Below are positions 26,669 to 35,537 of a stretch of DNA of 64,000 bases, in pieces. Within the stretch, counting starts at the first letter, position 1, and each line of letters begins with the position of its first letter. Location of the stretch: assembly GCA_016712405.1 (NCBI GenBank), contig JADJRD010000014.1:62001-126000 (forward strand), written 5' to 3'. The stretch is from Cellvibrio sp. (lineage in GTDB: Bacteria > Pseudomonadota > Gammaproteobacteria > Pseudomonadales > Cellvibrionaceae). The position numbers and the translations under genes were made by a program. The notes beneath the pieces are model-generated. The model was not told where the DNA came from and searched no databases. It saw only the letters and a program-made list of their open reading frames with translations.

Positions 26669-27856
26669 TTATTCTGGAATAAAAGCTTGCAACACTTGAT
26701 TCAAATAACGGCGCCCTAAATAACTGGGGCGCAAGTTCCCATCTACTATTTCAACCAATCCTTTTTTGTCCAGATCCTGCCAGATTGTTTCAATATCGCT
26801 AAAAGATAACCCCGTTCGTTCATAAAAAAGATTTCTGGGGACGCCCGCATTTAAACGCAAGGCATTCATCATAAATTCCAATGGGCGTGATTTGGAAAAC
26901 AAAAGTTCGCTGCCTCCACCAAAGGTATTTTGATGGCCGTTGAGCTGGGTACTGATACGACTAGAATTTATCAATTCCATATAATGTTTTGGCAAACGGG
27001 TTTTCCATAACCGCAATATTTGATTGCTTTCGGGAAAAGTAATTTTGCCGTGTGCGCCCGCACCAATACCAAGATAATCGCCAAATTGCCAATAATTAAT
27101 ATTATGTTGTGCTTGTTTTTTGTTTCGAGCATAGGCCGATATTTCATATTGTTCATAGCCGGCATTTTGCAATAAGGCTAAACCAGCATCCTCAATATCG
27201 ACCAATATTTCTTCTTCTGGCAATAGCTGCGGTGCAGAATACAATGCCGTGTTCTGTTCGATACTTAATTGGTACCAAGATAAATGTTCCGGCGACAAAT
27301 CGATTGCTTGTTGCAAATCAGCTTTGGCTGCGTCGATAGTTTGCTCGGGCAAGCCGTGCATCAAATCCAAATTTAGATTATCAAAACCTGCTTTGCGAGC
27401 CACATCCACAGCGCGTAAAGCTTCACTGCGACCATGAACTCGTCCCAATAATGTTAATTGTTGATCATTAAAACTTTGAATACCAATGGATAAACGATTA
27501 ACGCCCGCCGCTCGAAAACCGGAAAATTTGTCTTGTTCAAAAGTACCGGGATTGGCTTCCAGGGTAATTTCAATAGCTGATTCAAAACCAATCTGTTTTT
27601 CTGCATCCAATAAAATTTTTTCTATGGCGGTTGCTGATAATAGACTTGGAGTTCCACCGCCAAAAAAAATGCTGGTCAATTTTCTGCCCTGTGCAAGAAT
27701 TTGATCTTGCTGCAAATCCAGCGATAAGGCTTTTACATATTCATCTTCAGGTAAGGTTTGATCCGCTTGATGCGAATTGAAATCGCAATAAGGGCACTTA
27801 CGAATACACCAGGGAATGTGAATATAGAGAGACAGTGGCGGCAGTAATAAAGACAT
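26669..27856 (-). CDS. hemW: Heme chaperone HemW (radical SAM)
   Basis: A 395-residue radical SAM protein of the HemW family, which delivers heme to target proteins and was formerly called an oxygen-independent coproporphyrinogen oxidase homologue. The iron-sulfur motif is CIRKCPYC (C17, C21, C24), preceded by YIHIPW. The GGGTPS SAM motif and LTLEANPGT are present, and the N-terminal extra cysteine of true HemN is absent. It starts at the rdgB stop with a one-base overlap (TAATG), so the two are translationally coupled. Confidence 0.93.
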   Translation of the reverse strand: MSLLLPPLSLYIHIPWCIRKCPYCDFNSHQADQTLPEDEYVKALSLDLQQDQILAQGRKLTSIFFGGGTPSLLSATAIEKILLDAEKQIGFESAIEITLEANPGTFEQDKFSGFRAAGVNRLSIGIQSFNDQQLTLLGRVHGRSEALRAVDVARKAGFDNLNLDLMHGLPEQTIDAAKADLQQAIDLSPEHLSWYQLSIEQNTALYSAPQLLPEEEILVDIEDAGLALLQNAGYEQYEISAYARNKKQAQHNINYWQFGDYLGIGAGAHGKITFPESNQILRLWKTRLPKHYMELINSSRISTQLNGHQNTFGGGSELLFSKSRPLEFMMNALRLNAGVPRNLFYERTGLSFSDIETIWQDLDKKGLVEIVDGNLRPSYLGRRYLNQVLQAFIPE

Positions 27857-28461
27857 TAATCTCTCGCCAATTGAGACATTTTTTCAAGCAATTCACGCAT
27901 AGCCTTACCGCGATGGCTGATTCGATTTTTTTCTTCTTTGCTCAATTCGGCTGAGGCACATTGATGAGAGGGTAGATAAAATAATGGATCATAACCAAAG
28001 CCACCCGAGCCACGCGGTTCACGCATAATTAAACCTTCCCATACACCGTGACAAATTATCGGAGTTGGATCTTCCGCATGACGCATATACACCAATACTG
28101 CGTGATAACGTGCTGTGCGCTTTTCATCGGAGACATTGCTTAATTCTTGCAACAAGAGCGCATTATTTTTTTCATCGTTTGCATCAACACCGGCATAACG
28201 CGCAGAATAAATTCCAGGGCGACCATTTAATGCATCCACTTCAATCCCGGAATCATCTGCAATTGCAGGTAAATTTGTTTTGATGCAGGCATAACGGGCT
28301 TTGATCAGCGCATTCTCAACAAACGTCAAACCGGTTTCTTCTGCTGATTCAGAGAAAAAATCGGATTGCGGCAAAACGTCGAACCCACAACCGCTCAACA
28401 ATTGTTGAAACTCACGTAATTTTCCTGAATTGCCGCTAGCGAGGATGATTTTTTTTGTCAT
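27856..28461 (-). CDS. rdgB: RdgB/HAM1 XTP/dITP diphosphatase
   Basis: A 201-residue housecleaning pyrophosphatase that removes non-canonical purine nucleotides such as dITP and XTP. SGNSGKLREF at the N-terminus, ADDSGIEVDALNGRPG in the middle, and GSGGFGYDPLF and SHRGKA at the C-terminus are family signatures. It overlaps hemW by one base and is preceded by a 99-base gap holding a hairpin repeat, so transcription from the DUF4426 gene may be interrupted there. Confidence 0.95.
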   Translation of the reverse strand: MTKKIILASGNSGKLREFQQLLSGCGFDVLPQSDFFSESAEETGLTFVENALIKARYACIKTNLPAIADDSGIEVDALNGRPGIYSARYAGVDANDEKNNALLLQELSNVSDEKRTARYHAVLVYMRHAEDPTPIICHGVWEGLIMREPRGSGGFGYDPLFYLPSHQCASAELSKEEKNRISHRGKAMRELLEKMSQLARD

Positions 28462-28503
28462 TTAATTTTCTTTGGGGTTTTGTTGAGTTACACAAAAGCA
28501 AGA

Positions 28504-28550
28504 GCCCCTCCTGGCCTCCCCCCTGGCAAGGGGAGGGTTAGGGCGGGGGC
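28504..28550. repeat. GC-rich hairpin repeat, dispersed type
   Basis: Inner stem CCTCCCC (28515-28521) and GGGGAGG (28530-28536), flanked by GCCCC and GGGGC outer arms. The composition (CCCTAACCC and CCTCCCC on the minus strand) resembles a dispersed intergenic palindrome class common in many proteobacteria. It lies between rdgB and the DUF4426 gene. It is unlike the REPs near the RAYT gene. Confidence 0.55.
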
Positions 28551-28560
28551 AAGTTTCACA

Positions 28561-29019
28561 TCAATCCTTATACAAAGTCCGATTAAACTGCACCAAAATC
28601 GATGATGAGCTTTCACTGGCTTTCACTTGAATATCAAAATACAACAAATCCTCATTATTAAAAACGAAAGGTGCCAAGTAGTAAGTGACATCACCCTCTT
28701 TCACTTCAATAAATTTCAGATCCTGTTTTTGTTGCATTAAATTGCGAGTGGTGCCCGACACAATCGCGGGCAAGCCTAAACTGGTGTTGCCATTTTCGGT
28801 TTTTACCAAGCTGATATTCACCAGAGCGCGATCTTTACCGCGTACCAAGTTAAATTGATCTGCAACAGAAGCCGGAATGTCAGTGGAATTAAACACATTA
28901 AAGTGAACGGTGTAATCACCCGCTTTTTGTGAGGTGATGATTTCTTTGGTTTGATCAATTTGTGCAAATGTAGATGTTGACAAAACCCACAAAAAAATTC
29001 CAAAGAATAGAGTTCGCAT
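28561..29019 (-). CDS. DUF4426 periplasmic protein
   Basis: A 152-residue secreted protein with a signal peptide ending near residue 19 (TFA). The mature part is beta-rich, with GDYTVHFNVFNST near the start and VQFNRTLYKD at the end, the layout of the DUF4426 family. It has no catalytic motif. It starts at the metW stop with a one-base overlap (TAATG), so it is coupled to metXW. The same metW-DUF4426-rdgB-hemW order is known in Pseudomonas. Confidence 0.82.
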   Translation of the reverse strand: MRTLFFGIFLWVLSTSTFAQIDQTKEIITSQKAGDYTVHFNVFNSTDIPASVADQFNLVRGKDRALVNISLVKTENGNTSLGLPAIVSGTTRNLMQQKQDLKFIEVKEGDVTYYLAPFVFNNEDLLYFDIQVKASESSSSILVQFNRTLYKD

Positions 29020-29618
29020 TAGGATTTACTCAGGTGATAGATAGCGGTTTCGCCAAATAAATTGGGCATTATATCTTTGAACAAACTTTGTGAAGATTCA
29101 TTCACCACTTGACGATGAATCACTTTGATTTGTCGTTCATGACAAAGGACTTCGAAATCTTTAAAGGTACAGAAGTGGATGTTGGGCGTGTCATACCATT
29201 CGTAAGGCAATAAATCGGATACCGGCATACGACCATGCGTAAATAAATGAAACCGCGCCTTCCAATGCCCGAAGTTAGGAAAGGTCACAATACATTCTTT
29301 TCCGACACGCAACATTTCATCCAACACTAAATGCGGGAAATGCAAAGTTTGCAATGCTTGTGTCATCAGTACAGTATCAAAACTTTTATCGGCAAAATTA
29401 CCTAGGCCCTGATCCAGGTTTTGTTCGATGACATTTAATCCTTTATCAATACAAATATTGATTTGTCCGGGATCAATTTCCAAACCATAACCCTGCGCCT
29501 GTTTGGAATCGATTAAATATTTGAGCAAGGTGCCATCACCGCAACCTAAATCGAGAATGCGGCTGTGTTGTGGAATCCAATGTTGAATTTCGTTGAGATC
29601 TATACGCATCTTATACAC
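29019..29618 (-). CDS. metW: Methionine biosynthesis protein MetW
   Basis: A 199-residue SAM-dependent methyltransferase-like protein encoded with metX in many proteobacteria and linked to methionine synthesis. The SAM motif ILDLGCGDGTLLKYL is near the N-terminus, followed by GLEID and the VIEQNLD segment. It overlaps the end of metX by 8 bases and the DUF4426 gene by one, so all three are translationally coupled. The exact biochemical role is still unclear. Confidence 0.9.
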   Translation of the reverse strand: MYKMRIDLNEIQHWIPQHSRILDLGCGDGTLLKYLIDSKQAQGYGLEIDPGQINICIDKGLNVIEQNLDQGLGNFADKSFDTVLMTQALQTLHFPHLVLDEMLRVGKECIVTFPNFGHWKARFHLFTHGRMPVSDLLPYEWYDTPNIHFCTFKDFEVLCHERQIKVIHRQVVNESSQSLFKDIMPNLFGETAIYHLSKS

Positions 29619-30752
29619 TCACACCGGCCATATAACGCGCAAACACTTGTTGATAACGTTCATCCGGCAATAAAAACGCATCGTGACCAAATTTGGATTC
29701 GATTTCTGCATAGGTGACGGCTTTATTCGCACCGACTAAGGCATTGACTATTTCATGTGAGCGTTCAGGCGCAAATCGCCAATCAGTGCTGAATGAAATC
29801 ACCAAAAATTTTGCGTGCGCTTGTTTGAATGCAATTACCGGATCATCTTCATATTCACGCGCCAGATCAAAATAATCTAGCGCTTTGGTAATGCGTAAAT
29901 AGGAATTAGCATCAAAGGTGTTGGCAAAACTATCACCCTGATAACGTAAATAACTTTCGATTTGAAATTCAACTGGCTCAGCATTGCCTAAATCAAAATT
30001 ACCACTGCGTAAATCACGCCCGAATTTTTCACCCATGGCGTAATCTGAAAGATAAGTAATGTGCCCGATCATGCGCGCAATCGCCAAACCATTTTTCGGC
30101 AAACTGTCATGATCCAAATAATGCCCGTCATGAAAATGCGGGTCACTGGTAATGGCTTTGCGCGCCGCTTCGTTGAATGCAATATTTTGTGCGGATAATT
30201 TTAATGCTGATGCAATCACAATCGCGTGACGAATACGCTGTGGATATTGCAATGCCCAACGCATGACTTGCATTCCGCCCAAACTTCCGCCAACTACAGC
30301 AGCCCAGGTTTCGATTCCCAATGCATCTGCTAATCGAGCCTGACTCGATACCCAATCACGAACACGAATCATCGGAAAATCGGCGCCCCACGCTTTTCCG
30401 GTTGCAGAGTTGATTGAACGCGGGCCGGTTGAACCATGACAACCGCCTAAATTATTTAACGCCACTACAAAAAATTTATTAGTATCAATGGGTTTGCCTG
30501 GCTGATATAGGCATCCCACCAACCCGGCCGTTTATCCTCCATTGAATGATATCCGGCTGCATGGTGATGCCCTGAAAGCGCATGACAAATCAGTACCGCA
30601 TTGGATTTAGTTGCGTTCAATTGTCCGTAAGTTTCATAAACGAGCTGATACTCATCCAGCGTTTTACCGCAGGCGAGTAAAAGAGGTTGTGTGAAGTGCA
30701 GGGTCTGTGGCGCAACCAGCCCCACAGAATCCGCCGGAATAACGTCTGGCAT
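29611..30752 (-). pseudogene. metX: Homoserine O-acyltransferase MetX, frameshifted
   Basis: MetX activates homoserine for methionine synthesis. The N-terminal part (MPDVIPADSVGL to GWWDAYIS) reads from 30752, with CHALSGHHHAAG typical of the family. The remainder, in another frame, carries NNLGGCHGSTGP, the nucleophile elbow VVGGSLGGMQ and the C-terminal histidine region GHDAFLLP. The frames meet at AGCCAGGC (about 30498-30503): adding one C restores YISPGKP and 380 residues, the normal length. The break is probably a sequencing error. Each piece alone is incomplete. Confidence 0.9.
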
Positions 30753-30868
30753 GAATGTCTCGGCATTACAGAAAATAGAGGGGAAGTCTAAAGAGTGTGG
30801 GCTGATGCCGCAAGACATTCAGCCTGTTGTTTGATAGCATTGTAGGACTCACCAACAAGGAATTCATT

Positions 30869-32497
30869 TTGACATTCACTCGCCATTTATTCTTACTGAT
30901 ATGCATATTGCTGACCGCTTGTAATTCGACACCCAGGACCCCTGTTAAAAATCAGGTGACAGACGTTCTACCCATCAACACTGGAAAGCCGGCGATAAAA
31001 AAGATCATCGATTTGGGCGGCCTTGATATTCCTTTAGCGAGTGAACATTTGCCCAAGCATTTTTCTGATCAACGTTTCTCTCCTGGTGAGTGGGTTCTTA
31101 TTCAGGGTGAAAACCTTAGTGCAAGAGAATTGTTTATTGATAACAAGCGAGTGAGCGTTGACCGTTATTATGGTCGTCTTCCATTGATACAAATACCAAC
31201 AGGGTTGTCGCCATTAAAGGAACATCAAATAAGCATCAATACGGACTTCGGAAAAGCAAGCTATTCATTTCATACGCAACATTACATAGCGGCAACTGAT
31301 ACCGATGGCAAAACTACCCATTTGATTCGTACCAATGCTAAAAGTGAGGGCGGTGTAGAAGAATGGTTATCACTGACATCAGATGCAGATAGACCTATGT
31401 TCAATTTGATTTCAGCAGATAGTCGTTTTTTGTTTTCGATCAATATCGATGATCGTGCAGAGGTCAATCAGGATGCAGAGATGCACAGTTTTGTAATGGA
31501 AATCATTACTTATCATTTGGCGGCACCCAATAGCCCTGCAGAAATTGCCCGATTCAAAACAGAAATTGGTTCAACACCTATAGATGCTGTAATTAATAGC
31601 CATAATAAAATCATTTTGCTGGGAAAAAATAGTTTGACTTTGGTAGATGCAAGCAATCCGCATCAACTACAAAATAATGCTCAATTTATGTTGCCAAAAA
31701 ATAAAGAGCGTACGGCGTTTGTAGATGCTGCATTTGTCGATAATAACAAGAAAATTGTCGCGCTGGAAACATACAGCAATAGTCTCGTGTTACTGGATAT
31801 AGAATCGCCAAACATTTCACTATTAGATCAAATGCATTTATTGCCAACCAAAACGATACCCTTATCTATTGATATAGAAGTCAACCCTGAAAATTCGCAG
31901 GAGTTTTGGGTGCTTCAGGGTTCCAATTATCGATTGGCCAATAAAAAACTGATAGCGCTCTATAAAAAGATTTTACAAAAAAAAGAGGCGGTTGAATCTG
32001 AGAAGCCAGTTAATCAATTACAGAAATTACGCGTTAATCAAAACAAGTTGGAATTATCTTCAACGCTGAAAATGGATAATAAGTATGCTTATTATTATTC
32101 AACCTTCGGACAAGATGGCAGGCTGTACTTGAGTTCAACAAAATTGGAATGGTTTATTTCCACTCAGGATAAAAAACCCAAAAACCTATTAGGAAATATA
32201 GGTTCCAAAGTTTGGGACACGGTTTCGATAGGGCGAATTATCGCGCTAGATACCCAAACCGAAAAAGTACAAACTATTGCATCCGGTTTTGGAATTTACT
32301 ATCACTTGGTAGATGTGCCTGATATTGGGCCAGTTTTTACCTTGGCGAAAATTGGGCCATCGCCCTTGGCAATGATGATGGTGCAGCCTTATTGGGGTGT
32401 GGGTGTTAAATCGACAGGCACTTATGCAAAAAGAAAAATGGATAAGTACGCAATATTTCCACCCTATTCTTTAGGGTTTATAGCGTATCAATATTGA
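30869..32497 (+). CDS. Lipoprotein of unknown function, possible beta-propeller
   Basis: A 542-residue predicted lipoprotein. TTG at 30869 is the likely start: AAGGA lies 7 bases upstream, and it gives a clean signal peptide ending LLTAC with the lipidated cysteine near residue 18. The upstream ATG at 30827 would add a polar tail. The body is beta-rich with repeated segments (SLTSDADRPMFNL, IVALETYSNSLVLLDI), which could form a propeller, but no family is recognised. It stands alone, divergent from metX and convergent with the APE operon. Confidence 0.65.
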   Translation: MTFTRHLFLLICILLTACNSTPRTPVKNQVTDVLPINTGKPAIKKIIDLGGLDIPLASEHLPKHFSDQRFSPGEWVLIQGENLSARELFIDNKRVSVDRYYGRLPLIQIPTGLSPLKEHQISINTDFGKASYSFHTQHYIAATDTDGKTTHLIRTNAKSEGGVEEWLSLTSDADRPMFNLISADSRFLFSINIDDRAEVNQDAEMHSFVMEIITYHLAAPNSPAEIARFKTEIGSTPIDAVINSHNKIILLGKNSLTLVDASNPHQLQNNAQFMLPKNKERTAFVDAAFVDNNKKIVALETYSNSLVLLDIESPNISLLDQMHLLPTKTIPLSIDIEVNPENSQEFWVLQGSNYRLANKKLIALYKKILQKKEAVESEKPVNQLQKLRVNQNKLELSSTLKMDNKYAYYYSTFGQDGRLYLSSTKLEWFISTQDKKPKNLLGNIGSKVWDTVSIGRIIALDTQTEKVQTIASGFGIYYHLVDVPDIGPVFTLAKIGPSPLAMMMVQPYWGVGVKSTGTYAKRKMDKYAIFPPYSLGFIAYQY

Positions 32498-32527
32498 TCG
32501 AGATTTTTGCGCGAATCAAAAATTTAT

Positions 32528-32555
32528 CGGCACCCATGCATTTGCATGAGTGCCG
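32528..32555 (-). terminator. Hairpin at the left end of the APE operon
   Basis: CGGCACCCATGCA (32528-32540) pairs with TGCATGAGTGCCG with one mismatch over a two-base loop. On the minus strand it is followed by ATAAATTTTT, so it best fits termination of the leftward APE operon. Confidence 0.65.
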
Positions 32556-32565
32556 GTGAAGATTA

Positions 32566-33804
32566 TTAATTATTGGTCCAACGTTTGAAAATAAGTGAAG
32601 TATTAATTCCACCAAAAGCAAAATTATTACTCATGACATAATCAGATGAAAAATGTCGCCCTTCTTCCATTATGTAATCCAGCTCACCACATTGTGGATC
32701 GGGTGAATGTAAATTCAGGGTTGGTGCGTACCAGTCTTCATTCATCATGTGAATACTGGCCCAGGCTTCAATCGCGCCACAGGCGCCCAGCGTGTGTCCA
32801 ATGTTTCCTTTTAATGTGCTGACAGGAACTGTTCTTTTTCCAAATAATTTTTCCATGGCTTGTGATTCGGCAATATCCCCTCTATCTGTCGCGGTTCCGT
32901 GCGCATTCACATAACCGATATCAGCAGGATTAAGACCAGCATCATCCAATGCCATTTGCATGGCAATATTCATAGTGGCTGCATCCGGCTGAGTAACATG
33001 ACCGCCATCCGAATTAGTACCAAAACCAATTAATTCTGCATAAATTTTTGCGCCGCGATTAATGGCGTGATCCAGCTCTTCCAAAATTAAACTACCAGCT
33101 CCTTCGCCAATCACCAGCCCATCACGATTCACATCAAAGGGGCTGGGTGTAATTTCGGGTGTGGAGTTTTTAGTGCTGGTTGCATAAAGCGTATCAAATA
33201 CAGCCGCTTCGGATGGGCATAATTCTTCCGCACCACCCGCTACCATTAATATTTGCTTGCCGTATTTAATCGCTTCGTAGGCATAACCAATGCCTTGACT
33301 GCCAGATGTGCAAGCAGAGGATGTGGTAATGATTCGACCTTTAAATCCAAAAAAAACACCTACATTTACGGGTGCTGTGTGACCCATCATACGGATGTAG
33401 GTTGTTGCAGTTGCACCACCGATATCACGTTTATCCAACATCACAGCAAAATCGCGTGTTGCATCGGTGCTGCCAGTTGATGAACCATACGAAATACCAA
33501 TTGCGCCAGTTTTTAAAATAGGATCATCCAATAATCCGGCATCTTCCAAAGCCATTTCCGTTGCTCGTGTTGCCAGCAATGCTACTCGTCCCATGGATCG
33601 AATTTTCTTACGCGGATAATGTTCGGGCACTTCAAAATTTTCTACGGGCCCACCCAAATGCGTATTCAAGTCTTTATAGGTTGTCCAGTCTTCAAGATGC
33701 CGAATGGCGCTGGTGTTGGATTTTAGTCGAGAAGAGAAATCTGCCCAGTTATCACCAAGTGCCGTGACAACACCCATTCCTGTTACTACTACTCTTTTCA
33801 TCAA
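32566..33804 (-). CDS. Beta-ketoacyl-ACP synthase of the APE cluster (ApeR/FabF type)
   Basis: A 412-residue FabF-like ketosynthase that condenses malonyl-ACP with the growing chain. The catalytic triad is intact: C165 (TTSSACTSGSQG), H302 (NAHGTATDRGD) and H337 (LKGNIGHTLGA). It is the last gene of the leftward operon and overlaps the ketoreductase gene by 4 bases (ATGA). By position after the ketoreductase it corresponds to ApeR, the stand-alone synthase, rather than the one paired with the chain-length factor. That assignment is an inference from order. Confidence 0.92.
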   Translation of the reverse strand: MMKRVVVTGMGVVTALGDNWADFSSRLKSNTSAIRHLEDWTTYKDLNTHLGGPVENFEVPEHYPRKKIRSMGRVALLATRATEMALEDAGLLDDPILKTGAIGISYGSSTGSTDATRDFAVMLDKRDIGGATATTYIRMMGHTAPVNVGVFFGFKGRIITTSSACTSGSQGIGYAYEAIKYGKQILMVAGGAEELCPSEAAVFDTLYATSTKNSTPEITPSPFDVNRDGLVIGEGAGSLILEELDHAINRGAKIYAELIGFGTNSDGGHVTQPDAATMNIAMQMALDDAGLNPADIGYVNAHGTATDRGDIAESQAMEKLFGKRTVPVSTLKGNIGHTLGACGAIEAWASIHMMNEDWYAPTLNLHSPDPQCGELDYIMEEGRHFSSDYVMSNNFAFGGINTSLIFKRWTNN

Positions 33805-34532
33805 AGCATGCCGCCGTTAATTGAAATTACTTGTCGGGTAATATAACCCGCCATATCAGATAATAAAAAAGATGCCAATGCAGCCACCTCTTCTGGCTCC
33901 CCAGCACGACGCATAGGAATTAGTTGCAAGGCTTCATCAATAGGTGCAGATTCAATCATATCGGTTTGGATTAATCCGGGAGCAATACAATTAACGGTGA
34001 TGTTGCGTTTAGCCAACTCTATAGCCAACGCTTTAGTTGCACCAATAATGCCTGCTTTGGCCGCACTGTAATTCACTTGACCCCGATTGCCCATGATTCC
34101 TGAAACAGATGAAAGGGTAATGATGCGTCCAGGCGATCTTCGTCTGACCATTGGCATAATGACGGGATTCAAAACATTGTAAAACGCGTCCAGATTGGTG
34201 TGGATGACCGCATCCCAATCTTCCTCCGGCATAGCAGGAAAGGCATTGTCTCGGGCAATGCCTGCATTACAAATCACTCCATAATAAGCGCCGTGCTCGG
34301 CCATATCCGCTTCAATGACCTGTCGGGTTTGACCCCTATCTGCGACGTCAAAATTAAGAACCCTGACCTTGCATCCCAAGTCAACTATTTGGTCTCGTAC
34401 AGATGAAAGCTGATCATTCAATTGTCGGCCATGAAGGATAATGTCATAACCCTCTTTTGCCAAAAAAAATGCGATGGCTTTGCCTATGCCCCTACTAGAG
34501 CCGGTCACTAAAACAGATTTATTCTTATTCAT
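33801..34532 (-). CDS. 3-oxoacyl-ACP reductase of the APE cluster (FabG/ApeQ type)
   Basis: A 243-residue short-chain dehydrogenase that reduces the beta-keto group to a hydroxyl in each elongation round. The NADPH motif is TGSSRGIGKAI (residues 10-20), NAG follows at about 89-91, and the catalytic residues S142, Y155 and K159 (YSAAK) are present. It overlaps the ketosynthase by 4 bases and the dehydratase gene by 8, so all three are coupled. Confidence 0.93.
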   Translation of the reverse strand: MNKNKSVLVTGSSRGIGKAIAFFLAKEGYDIILHGRQLNDQLSSVRDQIVDLGCKVRVLNFDVADRGQTRQVIEADMAEHGAYYGVICNAGIARDNAFPAMPEEDWDAVIHTNLDAFYNVLNPVIMPMVRRRSPGRIITLSSVSGIMGNRGQVNYSAAKAGIIGATKALAIELAKRNITVNCIAPGLIQTDMIESAPIDEALQLIPMRRAGEPEEVAALASFLLSDMAGYITRQVISINGGML

Positions 34533-35001
34533 TATTTTTTATTCCCCAGGCTTCAAACATTTCCTCGAGATTTGGCGGTTGAACGGCCTTCAGCTCAGCA
34601 TGCGCAATTAAAACATCGTCAACATAAATTGCGCAATCAAATAAAACCAAATTGGTTTCATCGCGTATTATCTCCTTAATCCTGACCTTGAGCAGTTTAT
34701 CCAGATCAAAAAAGGGTTGGTACACGGAAAATTTTCTTGTTCCCAATAGAAAGCCCATGGAGATGGGCTGGCCTGCCTGCTTTGAAAAAATTCCAGATAA
34801 CGCACCTATTGCCTGAGCCATATATTCAATGCCAACCCAGCTGGGCAGCTTACCTTCCGGAGTGAAAAAATTAGCAGAGTCCATAGGATCCACTATAACG
34901 TCCAGGCCATGGGCATCCCATGAGGCTACTTGTTTAAGTAACAGCATAGGTTTTTTGTGGAAGAGTAATTCGTCAATTTTGTAAGTGTGTTGGTCAATCA
35001 T
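34525..35001 (-). CDS. Hotdog-fold 3-hydroxyacyl-ACP dehydratase (ApeP type)
   Basis: A 158-residue hotdog protein. The LPSWVGIEYMAQAIGALSG helix and the following MGFLLGTRKF strand mark the ApeP-like dehydratase family, which in characterised APE systems acts together with ApeI. The N-terminal histidine in the LLFHKKPMLLL segment is the likely catalytic position. It lies between the DUF3261 lipoprotein gene and the ketoreductase gene, the same order as in Enterobacteria. Confidence 0.82.
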   Translation of the reverse strand: MIDQHTYKIDELLFHKKPMLLLKQVASWDAHGLDVIVDPMDSANFFTPEGKLPSWVGIEYMAQAIGALSGIFSKQAGQPISMGFLLGTRKFSVYQPFFDLDKLLKVRIKEIIRDETNLVLFDCAIYVDDVLIAHAELKAVQPPNLEEMFEAWGIKNNE

Positions 35002-35005
35002 AAGT

Positions 35006-35536
35006 TTAGATCAATGGGTAACTGGAAAGTGAAATATGAATATCCTTGCTTTGATATTCAACTTTTATGTTGGAGATCTCATGCCCTGTAAACAATATAT
35101 TGGCATAGGGTTGGTTTTCAAAATAGAGAAGGCGCTGGTTACCTTCCTCCCTGCAACTCCATTTGTGTTGGTTGGATGATTGAATTAACTCCGGTGGCCA
35201 AAACATCAATTGCCAAGCCATCACCAATTGATCAAGATACTCTGTAATTTGCGAAGACTGAAATTCTTCGATAGCTAATGAGCCATGTTTAGAAGTAATG
35301 CTGACTTGCCTTTGTCCAAAATCATTTAATAAAATCCACTGCCAACCACCTTCAATACTTTGCGCCACAATTTGTGCGTGGAATTCTTTGCCTTTGATAT
35401 TGATATCCCACTGCTGCTGCACAACAAATATTTCCAAATGCGTAGCATCAGACATGGGCTGATATTTTTTCGATGGCGACACTAAACAGCCCGGCAACAA
35501 TAGCAACATTAAAGACAGAAATAGGCTGAGCTTCAT
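35006..35536 (-). CDS. DUF3261 lipoprotein of the APE cluster (ApeN type)
   Basis: A 176-residue predicted lipoprotein. The signal peptide ends LLPGC with the lipidated cysteine at about residue 17. The mature domain fits DUF3261 (WQWILLNDFGQRQ, LMFWPPELI). DUF3261 lipoproteins are constant members of APE clusters and are thought to help transport of the product to the outer membrane, as a LolB-like partner to the LolA-like protein; this role is inferred. It follows the exporter gene by 1 base. Confidence 0.82.
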   Translation of the reverse strand: MKLSLFLSLMLLLLPGCLVSPSKKYQPMSDATHLEIFVVQQQWDINIKGKEFHAQIVAQSIEGGWQWILLNDFGQRQVSITSKHGSLAIEEFQSSQITEYLDQLVMAWQLMFWPPELIQSSNQHKWSCREEGNQRLLYFENQPYANILFTGHEISNIKVEYQSKDIHISLSSYPLI

Positions 35537-35537
35537 A

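Noticed and set aside
29611..30818. metX pieces as two separate genes
   Set aside because: Each lacks half of the alpha/beta hydrolase fold, and one base joins them to a normal MetX.
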